Below, piece after piece: positions 1 to 5,614 of a stretch of DNA of 8,877 bases (its first letter is position 1; each line of letters starts with the position of its first letter). Source of the stretch: Deltaproteobacteria bacterium (GTDB lineage Bacteria > Desulfobacterota > Desulfobacteria > Desulfobacterales > JAFDFH01); NCBI GenBank assembly GCA_019309945.1, contig JAFDFH010000076.1, positions 1 through 8,877 on the forward strand, read 5' to 3'. The notes under the pieces are model-generated. The model was not told the DNA's origin. It did not search any database and saw nothing but the letters and a program-made list of their open reading frames with translations. A program made the translations under genes and the position numbers.

Positions 1-1
1 G

Positions 2-58
2 TACCAGAAAAATCGAAATCAACACCCATTGTATTCTGCTCGTTTTAAAAAGCCTCAT
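2..58 (-). CDS. 5' end of an exported protein (partial, runs off the left edge)
   Basis: On the minus strand an ATG at 58-56 opens a frame that stays open to the window edge and encodes 19 residues, beginning MRLFKTSR and continuing with a hydrophobic run (WVLISIFLV). A positively charged start followed by a hydrophobic core is a typical signal peptide or membrane anchor. A GGAG sits 8 nt upstream of the ATG, a plausible ribosome binding site. It lies 164 nt beyond the TPR-SLH lipoprotein gene on the same strand, so it is probably the next member of the envelope cluster or the first gene of a following unit. The function cannot be told from 19 residues. It is too short to exclude a chance ORF, but start, binding site and signal-peptide character agree. 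Confidence 0.5.
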   Translation of the reverse strand, partial: MRLFKTSRIQWVLISIFLV

Positions 59-122
59 GTCAACTGCTCCACAATGTTTAGGCGTTACTCGTTATCGGTT
101 GTTTTAGCCCCCTACATCATTT

Positions 123-150
123 TACATACGCAATGTATTCCTGCGGTCAA
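123..150 (-). promoter_or_regulatory. Weak candidate promoter for the left-edge gene
   Basis: Reading the minus strand, TTGACC (150-145) is followed after 16 nt by TATGTA (128-123), a fair -35 and a poor -10 for a sigma-70 type promoter, about 65 nt upstream of the ATG at 58. An alternative -10, TAAAAT (124-119), is closer to consensus but 20 nt away. The -35 overlaps one arm of the hairpin at 145-170. Only sequence similarity supports this. Confidence 0.2.
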
Positions 151-170
151 TCCATCTCAGGTGGATCACC
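145..170. other. Imperfect inverted repeat downstream of the TPR-SLH gene
   Basis: The outer arms GGT/ACC and inner arms ATCCA/TGGAT pair around a 7-nt loop with a small internal mismatch, giving about 8 base pairs. It begins about 50 nt past the stop of the TPR-SLH gene. There is no U-tract on the minus-strand transcript, so it is not a convincing intrinsic terminator. It could be an RNA stem or a protein-binding site. Confidence 0.25.
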
Positions 171-222
171 TTCCTTGAACTTGGAAAAACGATCTGGTTT
201 TCGTTCGGGTCCTATTTAGCTT

Positions 223-1389
223 TTAGTACTTTTGAAGCTGGGTTTTAAGGAGCCTGATACTTAACAGTGCTTCCGCGCCTGAAACAGCTTCCATAGGGCC
301 AAACTCCCCGGTTCCAATATCCTTGGGTTCAATGATACCGCGTGTGGTACATACCATAACGGCATTAAAATAGGGCAGATCATTTCTCAGGTCCGGAAAG
401 GGTGACGGGCTGCCGATAAACTGGGTGGAAAGGTTTTCATTCCAGGTAATTTTTGCCAGGATATCCTCAACCATCATCGCAAATTCAGCGCGGGTGATGG
501 TTTGATACGGTTTATAGGTATGGTCGGGAAAGGGTTGAAGCCCTTTTATCCCGATTGCAATGACGGCCTCTATATCGACTTTTAATACATGATCTTCAAT
601 ATCCGTGGCCGGGGGGATTTTTTTGTATTCTCCTGAAACAAAGTCTTTTTCAGGACTCTTAAAAGAAGTGTCGAAGGTCTTGGGTGTTCGTCTTGAAAAA
701 AGTTCATCAATTTTTAGCTCTTCAATAAAAAGCGCGGCCACATCCGCACGTGTTATTTTATCAAGCAGCGCAATCTTTTTGCCCACCTTCGTGCCGGGCA
801 TTGCACGCTCGATCTTCTGGATAATGGCATATTCCCTGTCAGCTTCCGCCGCATACCCTTTATCGAGATCAAGCACCCGGGTAAACTCACCGGCAGACGC
901 ACGGAACCTATAAGCTTTTTTATAAGCGATGCCCATATAGTAATATGGATCCGGCAGATCCGGGGCGATTTTGATTGCTTTTTTATACCAGCCTTGAACC
1001 TCTTTTAACCAGTCTTCATCTACTTTATCGTTACCTAGCGTAAAAAGCCGCATATATCCGACATAGACAGCTGCTTTTTCTTCCGTGTTCTTGGCATAAT
1101 TTTTAGCGGTTTTCATGGCCTTGAAACCGCTGTCAAAATCACCTTTTACACCCATCACAAGGCCAAGTCCCAAATATGCAGGTGAATACATTGGATCCAA
1201 CTCTTTGGCCCTGTTGAACTCATTGAAAGCGTCATCAATTTTACCGGATTTCAACAGCTTGTTACCATTTGCCACATGGTGCTCAGGCGTATCGAGTTCT
1301 GCTTTTGGCGCCACCGCCTTCGGGCCGCATGAAAACAGAAACAGCACACCGATAATCACACCGATGAATTGTATTTTTCTAAAAACCAT
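223..1389 (-). CDS. TPR and S-layer-homology (SLH) domain lipoprotein
   Basis: A 388-aa predicted lipoprotein. The signal peptide ends in the lipobox LFSC (Cys21). Gly follows the Cys, and absence of Asp at +2 suggests outer-membrane sorting by the E. coli Lol rule. Residues about 35-190 form TPR-like helices (GNKLLKSGKIDDAFNEFNRAKELDP; then WYKKAIKIAPDLPDPYYYMGIAY). Residues about 205-385 resemble three SLH motifs, seen as ITRADVAALFIEELKI, then a segment ending PYQTITRAEFAMMVEDIL, then FPDLRNDLPYFNAVMVCTTRGII with FGPMEAVSGAEALLSI. SLH domains bind cell-wall polymers or peptidoglycan, so this protein could tether the outer membrane to the wall while TPRs recruit partners (inference). AGGAGG lies 4 nt before the ATG. 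It follows the LPP20-like gene by 120 nt on the same strand. Confidence 0.9.
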   Translation of the reverse strand: MVFRKIQFIGVIIGVLFLFSCGPKAVAPKAELDTPEHHVANGNKLLKSGKIDDAFNEFNRAKELDPMYSPAYLGLGLVMGVKGDFDSGFKAMKTAKNYAKNTEEKAAVYVGYMRLFTLGNDKVDEDWLKEVQGWYKKAIKIAPDLPDPYYYMGIAYKKAYRFRASAGEFTRVLDLDKGYAAEADREYAIIQKIERAMPGTKVGKKIALLDKITRADVAALFIEELKIDELFSRRTPKTFDTSFKSPEKDFVSGEYKKIPPATDIEDHVLKVDIEAVIAIGIKGLQPFPDHTYKPYQTITRAEFAMMVEDILAKITWNENLSTQFIGSPSPFPDLRNDLPYFNAVMVCTTRGIIEPKDIGTGEFGPMEAVSGAEALLSIRLLKTQLQKY

Positions 1390-1393
1390 ATTT

Positions 1394-1399
1394 CCTCCT
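1394..1399 (-). promoter_or_regulatory. Ribosome binding site of the TPR-SLH gene
   Basis: AGGAGG on the minus strand, 4 nt before the ATG at 1389. It supports that start, which also gives the complete lipoprotein signal peptide. Confidence 0.75.
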
Positions 1400-1509
1400 T
1401 ACTATAATATCCCCGTATTAATATTCTGTTATTTCCATCCGCTTGAATTCCGTAATTAAGGGATGGGTTTACATTCAAATAATGTGATCCATCCGGAAAA
1501 ATCGTCCGG

Positions 1510-2349
1510 CTAATCGACCACAATCATTACGCGACATTTTTTCAGGAAGGAAAGATGTTCAGAAGCGTTTTTGAGCCTGGCAGCGTCTGCATTGCTAATA
1601 ACAATATCAGAGCGTCCGGGCCCCTCTGTCCTTAAACCTTTAACCGTTAATGGATTATCTGTTACCCGTGGATTGCGCTGAGCTTCTATAAGATTCTTTC
1701 CATACCCACTCATCCCCTGTTGCACGGCATATTCACGGCTGACAAACGCTGATCCATAGACCTCCTGCCCATTTTCATCCAGTATTTTCGGAGCCATAGC
1801 AGGCCTCACATTAAGTCCCTTTGCATTGACGACCAGCCCCGTTAATACACCGGAAGCCTTCTGAGCAGGTACCATTGCTGTAATCGGTTCCACCTGCTTT
1901 ATATCCTGGGGAAGAACCAGCTGAGCAAATCCGCCACGCATGTCAACCGCCATGATAATCTCCACGGTCCCATCGGACAAATATTCCTGTTTTACCTGGC
2001 GCGCACCTCTTACCATTCCCTCTACCTTTGTCATAATGATATCGCTTTCAATAGCAAAGTCTCTGACAACGGTGGTCGAATCAATCCTGACCCCGTTCAC
2101 AACCTCAAGAATGTTACGCAAGGCATCCAGTTTTGCAGCCCTTAAAGCCAATGGCCGCGCGTGGGGTTTACCATAATCTTTTTCCGGCGGAGCACCGATT
2201 CCTTTTCCCTGAATAATCCCTTGGGACCAATTGATACTTCCATTTCCGACCTGTTCAATGAAATCCTGCTCCTGATCACAATATCCGGCCGCAGGAACCA
2301 GGAGTAATACCATAAGAACCAACATAAAAATTGACTGTTTTTCCTTCAT
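1510..2349 (-). CDS. LPP20/FlgP-like exported protein
   Basis: A 279-aa exported protein. The start at 2349 is preferred over an upstream in-frame ATG at 2427 because AGGAGG lies 4 nt before it and the product then begins directly with a signal peptide (MKEKQSIFML, then VLMVLLLVPAAGYC). Cleavage is probably by signal peptidase I near residue 24; AGYC is a poor lipobox because of the Tyr. Residues about 40-145 have the LPP20/FlgP pattern: GKG near 48, an alanine-rich helix ARPLALRAAKLDALRNILEV and a strand GTVEIIMAVDM. Residues about 165-279 form a second conserved-looking region (GLVVNAKGLNVRPAMAPKIL, then LSFLKKCRVMIVVD). FlgP relatives make outer-membrane rings at flagellar motors, but no flagellar gene is visible here. 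The adjacent CsgG-like genes suggest an envelope complex. The exact role is unknown. Confidence 0.82.
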   Translation of the reverse strand: MKEKQSIFMLVLMVLLLVPAAGYCDQEQDFIEQVGNGSINWSQGIIQGKGIGAPPEKDYGKPHARPLALRAAKLDALRNILEVVNGVRIDSTTVVRDFAIESDIIMTKVEGMVRGARQVKQEYLSDGTVEIIMAVDMRGGFAQLVLPQDIKQVEPITAMVPAQKASGVLTGLVVNAKGLNVRPAMAPKILDENGQEVYGSAFVSREYAVQQGMSGYGKNLIEAQRNPRVTDNPLTVKGLRTEGPGRSDIVISNADAARLKNASEHLSFLKKCRVMIVVD

Positions 2350-2353
2350 AATC

Positions 2354-2359
2354 CCTCCT
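2354..2359 (-). promoter_or_regulatory. Ribosome binding site deciding the LPP20-like start
   Basis: AGGAGG on the minus strand, 4 nt before the ATG at 2349. The longer in-frame start at 2427 would place 26 non-signal-like residues ahead of the signal peptide, so this site fixes the start. Confidence 0.75.
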
Positions 2360-2446
2360 TCGTTTACATTGAGAAATCTTATCATTTTGAGGATACCTTG
2401 ACCAGGGGTTTTAAAAAAGATTTTCAAAACATCTCAAACGGTCTTT

Positions 2447-3026
2447 TTAGTTTGTCTCCTCCTTGCTTTTTGCCCTGAGATTCTCGATTGCGACCTGGGA
2501 TTGCGTTTCCTGAACCGCGGAAGCAGCTGAAGGGACAGCGAGATGAGCCCCATTGAGAATGGCATCACTCAATTCTTCGGCAAATGATGGGATGCGGGCC
2601 ATAATGTCTTCGCGTCCTGCAAACATCTGAACCCATGATTTGATGACCCGTCCATCTTGAACGTCCAAGAGGCTGACATTCGTTTCAATCCGTCCGACTT
2701 TTTTGGTTATCCGCCCGAAAAGGACGAAGTTGATGCCGAGTACTTTCCCGATTTCCAGGGCCATTTCCGGGCAATCCCCTTGTTCCAGTCCGGCCTGAAA
2801 AAGGATGTCCTCCATTTCCCGCCTGGGCACAAGACCAATGGTCCCTTTCTTTTCCAGAGCGGAGATCAGGGCATACAAAACCTCTCCGTCATAGCATGGC
2901 CTCCATGATGGTGGGTCTAAGATTCAAGACCGCCAGGGCATTGCACTCGGTCTGTGAATGGGATACCGTGCCAATAAGAAACAAAAACATCAGGATGATC
3001 GTTATTATGGTCCTTACAGGGGACAC
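2447..3026 (-). pseudogene. Small secreted CsgG/FlgO/LpoB-like protein, frame broken once
   Basis: The gene starts at GTG 3026 with GGGAGG 7 nt upstream and encodes a signal peptide (MSPVRTIITIILMFLFLIG), followed by NALAVLNLRPTIMEAM. It then meets a TGA at 2891-2889. The rest of the protein continues one frame over (YDGEVLYALISALEKKG to 2447). The break lies between 2923 and 2892; the span is 580 nt, so one extra base or two missing bases explains it, and repair gives about 192-193 aa. The second part matches the CsgG/FlgO/LpoB fold: LVPRREMEDILFQAGL (the 'ERexl..il' helix), IGKVLGINFVLFGRITK, then VSLLDVQDGRVIKSW. Such small periplasmic proteins include flagellar-ring FlgO and the penicillin-binding-protein activator LpoB. 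The tail (about 30 aa) is polar. It is 3 nt from the upstream gene. Whether the break is real or a sequence error is open. Confidence 0.8.
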
Positions 3027-3029
3027 AAT

Positions 3030-5042
3030 TTATCCTCCCAATTCAATTTTATAATCACGAAAAATATCCTTAAGATTTTCCATGGACTTTTCGGCCAGGG
3101 GTGATCCTTGTAACCTTTTCAGATTTTCGTCTAAGATGGCATCGATAAAACGTTCTGCCGCCTGGAGTTTATCTCGACGTTTAAGAAAATTTTCACCTTC
3201 CTTAAAATATTTTCTTTCCAGATTCTGCAGCGGTCTCAAGGCTTCACGGCCCAGATCAGCAACTGCCTCATTCGTCATTTTCTGGAGCAACTCCGTATCC
3301 GTCGGAATTGCTAAAGGATCGAAACGGATGCCTGCCTCCGGAAGCCCGGCGCTTGTTTCATCCTCTACGCTTTCTTTGCGTTCAATGGTTCTGACCTGAA
3401 TGTTTTCACCGGTGCGTACATCCACAATACGGAAAGAGATCTGAACAAAACCAACTTTTTTGTGGTTGGAAACAATATAATCCTTTTCCGTGTATTCAGG
3501 GGTTTTAATCTTGGCCGGTGGCGCTTGTGCCAGTTCTGTCGGGGTCGGTTTGGGATGTTTGGCCGCCCAGTTTAGATATTCAATATTGTCCTCGATTTTC
3601 TCTCCAACATTGTAACGCACCGATTTTGTACCTTGAGATACGCTACTGTCCACTTTGAACAACAGAACGCTTCCCATAATGGCCACATCAATTCCGTACA
3701 CGCGTCCCATTTCTTTAGCGCTCTGGGCCGAGACCACTCCGATCTGGCCCAGTTTCATTTCCTCTAATATCGATTTTAGGTTTTCCCTTTCCAGAATCTT
3801 GATGTCTCCGCTGGCATTATTGAATAAAAACGTAATGAGATTGTTGGCAACAATAATTCCAGCATCCACGGTATCAGACGGACTGCCAAAATCAAAGACG
3901 GCAATCGACTTCTGGACCCTCCGTTTGATGCTGTCCTCCATCTCCTGGGTGAGGAAAAAAATATCCGGATAATCCGGGTCAATGCACTTTATTTCATTAT
4001 ACCAGAACCAGGCTCCGCCGAACTGCCCCTGATCCTTGAATTGCCCGGCCACAAATTTTGCCCGGGACGTGAGGTCCCTTCGGAGGCTGTTGAGTTGATA
4101 ATCATTCCTTTCCTCCATATTTTTGACCGCCTCCCCATAAACATCAAAGGCCTTTAGTAACCACCCTTCATCCATCAGGGCCCTGGATTTTTGGAGGTTG
4201 AATTGTCCGGCTTTCGTCCGTACGTGAACGATGAGCTGCCTCAGGTCCTGATCCTCTGGATCATATTCAAGGGCCCGTTTATATGAATTGACCGCCCGGT
4301 CCCATTTTTTAGCCATGACTGCATCCCGACCCTGTTCGACAAAATAACCTTTATTGTCACGCTCCCGGGCCAGGCTCAAAAGCTCACGGGAAGGCCCGTG
4401 ATCACTTTGCATTGAAAGGGCTTTTCGAAGATTATCAATGGCCCCTTTGATGTCTTCGGCGTCAAAAAGCGATTTCGCCTGGATGTACAACGACTGAGCC
4501 CCCTGGTTGGAGACTTTCGACAAAAGCTGGAAGGAATCTTCGTACCTTGGAAATCTGCTTTGAACCTGCTGCAAATTAAAATAGGCCTTGAGCCATTCCT
4601 CGTCGGCAATAAACTGTTTTGCATCCAAATAAAGATCTTTTACTTCCGAAAGTAAAATATTTTCCTGCTTTTCCAACTGGTTTGCAAAATCTTTGACAGC
4701 AGGATTAGCCGAATCAATCTCATTGGCCTTCTCCAGCTCCACCCTGGCTTTATTGATGGCCCCCATCGTCACCGGCGACTGGGAATTCAGTGCCTGTAAT
4801 CCCTGTGACACAAACTGGCCGACCAGCTTCCCTTTCATATCCTCCAGGGCTTTTTGGTATTCCGCATTATTGGGTTCCTTTTCGACCGCCTGGTTCAGGT
4901 AGGCAATCGCCTCATTATACTTCCCGGCTTGGCTCAGTTGCATTCCAATGTCATATTGATTCTTGCCCGCAGCAACACAGGCGTAAAGAAAAAAAGCAGC
5001 TAAAATTGCCATTCCGATAAAGGAAATCTTCCGTTTGCTCAT
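3030..5042 (-). CDS. TPR-CsgG domain lipoprotein
   Basis: A 670-aa lipoprotein. The start at 5042 is chosen over the in-frame ATG at 5048, because AGGAGG abuts 5048 but lies 6 nt from 5042. The lipobox is LYAC (Cys22), with Val at +2, which suggests the outer membrane. Residues about 28-370 are helical TPR-like repeats, clearest at YDIGMQLSQAGKYNEAIAYL and at AVMAKKWDRAVNSYKRALEYDP. Residues about 378-605 form a CsgG domain: KSIAVFDFGSP, IKILERENLKSILEEMKLGQ, AKEMGRVYGIDVAIMGSV, VQISFRIVDVRTGE. A basic helical tail follows (about 606-670). CsgG is the curli secretion channel, but the regions matching its two pore hairpins here are charged and Pro-rich, so a pore is doubtful. Curli genes csgA, B, E and F are not seen. 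It sits 27 nt after the small secreted gene and 3 nt before the small CsgG-like gene, and is clearly in an operon with the latter. Confidence 0.9.
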   Translation of the reverse strand: MSKRKISFIGMAILAAFFLYACVAAGKNQYDIGMQLSQAGKYNEAIAYLNQAVEKEPNNAEYQKALEDMKGKLVGQFVSQGLQALNSQSPVTMGAINKARVELEKANEIDSANPAVKDFANQLEKQENILLSEVKDLYLDAKQFIADEEWLKAYFNLQQVQSRFPRYEDSFQLLSKVSNQGAQSLYIQAKSLFDAEDIKGAIDNLRKALSMQSDHGPSRELLSLARERDNKGYFVEQGRDAVMAKKWDRAVNSYKRALEYDPEDQDLRQLIVHVRTKAGQFNLQKSRALMDEGWLLKAFDVYGEAVKNMEERNDYQLNSLRRDLTSRAKFVAGQFKDQGQFGGAWFWYNEIKCIDPDYPDIFFLTQEMEDSIKRRVQKSIAVFDFGSPSDTVDAGIIVANNLITFLFNNASGDIKILERENLKSILEEMKLGQIGVVSAQSAKEMGRVYGIDVAIMGSVLLFKVDSSVSQGTKSVRYNVGEKIEDNIEYLNWAAKHPKPTPTELAQAPPAKIKTPEYTEKDYIVSNHKKVGFVQISFRIVDVRTGENIQVRTIERKESVEDETSAGLPEAGIRFDPLAIPTDTELLQKMTNEAVADLGREALRPLQNLERKYFKEGENFLKRRDKLQAAERFIDAILDENLKRLQGSPLAEKSMENLKDIFRDYKIELGG
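3034..3039 (-). promoter_or_regulatory. Ribosome binding site inside the end of the TPR-CsgG gene
   Basis: GGGAGG on the minus strand lies within the last codons of the upstream gene, 7 nt before GTG 3026. Only 3 nt separate that TAA stop from the GTG. This fixes the GTG start of the small CsgG-like gene and suggests translational coupling. Confidence 0.7.
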
Positions 5043-5048
5043 ATCCAT

Positions 5049-5054
5049 CCTCCT
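5049..5054 (-). promoter_or_regulatory. Ribosome binding site deciding the TPR-CsgG start
   Basis: AGGAGG on the minus strand directly touches the ATG at 5048 but is 6 nt from the ATG at 5042, so translation most likely begins at 5042. Confidence 0.7.
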
Positions 5055-5069
5055 ATGATCAAAGTTATG

Positions 5070-5416
5070 CTACTTTATTTGGATAACCAATTTATTTCCC
5101 GAAATATTTTCGAGCTTAGATTCAAAATAGTTGGTTTTAAAGTATGACATCTGTAATTCGTTGAGTAACTGATCGGGCCAGCCGCGATATTTTAGATCGT
5201 ATTCCGCGACGGTTTTTTTAAAACGGATCAGCCGGGCATCAATAATCCCGCTTTCGTCGAGTTTAAAAATATCCGTTGTTTGCCGGGCGCCGGCATGTGA
5301 AGGTAATCCTTTTATAATCAAATAGATATCTCTTTCTGGGAATAGGAAGGAAGGCTGAAACCAAGGAACCACACAATGATCGGGAAGACCAGTATAAATT
5401 TCACTCCGGCTTTCAT
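5070..5416 (-). pseudogene. Small secreted protein of unknown family, frame broken once
   Basis: ATG 5416 (GGGGG 5 nt upstream) opens a frame encoding a clear signal peptide, MKAGVKFILVFPIIVW then FLGFSLPSYSQ, but it stops at a TGA (5320-5318). The next frame carries the rest, RDIYLIIKGLPSHAG to the stop at 5070. The total span of 347 nt is one base short of a whole number of codons. Adding one A to the AAA at 5335-5333 joins the two parts into 115 aa, with a mature part of about 90 aa. The mature part looks like a compact mixed alpha/beta protein (DIYLIIKGLP; FKKTVAEYDLKYRGWPDQLLNELQ; ENISGNKLVIQIK). No cysteines or known motif are seen and I do not recognise the family. It lies between the cyclase and the TPR-CsgG gene. 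A GTG at 5372 would give a shorter intact ORF but without a signal peptide or a good binding site. Confidence 0.7.
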
Positions 5417-5551
5417 CGTTACCCCCTTTTTACTTCTCCAAAACTTATGGTTAAGCGGAGTCATCTGGTAATTTTTTTCAAAGCGGGCAACTGTTAGGCG
5501 CCCTTAACGGCAAGTTTTGGCCGCTTGACGTATCAACGGTTGAGATTTGCA

Positions 5552-5597
5552 TTGAACTTCGAACCTCTGAACCCTGAACCTTTGAACCCGTGAACGG
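5552..5597. repeat. GAACC-type tandem repeat, 6 units of 7-8 nt
   Basis: The motif GAAC begins at 5554, 5561, 5569, 5576, 5584 and 5592, so the spacing is 7, 8, 7, 8, 8 nt, with units such as CTGAACC and TTTGAACC. The array ends 18 nt from the cyclase stop codon, in the 198-nt gap before the small secreted gene. On the transcribed strand it reads as GGTTC repeats. It resembles slipped, low-complexity intergenic repeats and shows no strong hairpin. Its function is unknown. Confidence 0.65.
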
Positions 5598-5614
5598 TTA
5601 CCTTTAATTTTTGT

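Noticed and set aside
1481..1490. AATGTGATCC as a possible CRP (cAMP receptor) site upstream of the TPR-SLH gene.
   Set aside because: Only one half-site, TGTGA, is present; the opposing TCACA at the right spacing is absent.
1493..1509. CCGGA...TCCGG hairpin just after the LPP20-like stop as an intrinsic terminator.
   Set aside because: The stem is only 5 bp and no T-rich tail follows on the minus strand.
2350..2427. Longer N-terminus for the LPP20-like protein starting at ATG 2427.
   Set aside because: The extra residues are not signal-like, while AGGAGG precedes the ATG at 2349, which gives a proper signal peptide.
2889..5372. Programmed ribosomal frameshifting as the explanation for the frame breaks.
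   Set aside because: No slippery heptamer with a downstream stem is evident, and the breaks fall in unrelated genes just after signal peptides or in a membrane helix.
5450..5529. GTTAAGC (5450-5456) and GTTAGGC (5493-5499), with near-inverted arms GTTAAGCGG and CCGCTTGAC, look like integron attC core sites.
   Set aside because: Both GTTRRRY cores point the same way, and there is no properly placed RYYYAAC partner or cassette structure. The arms match imperfectly over a 62-nt gap.
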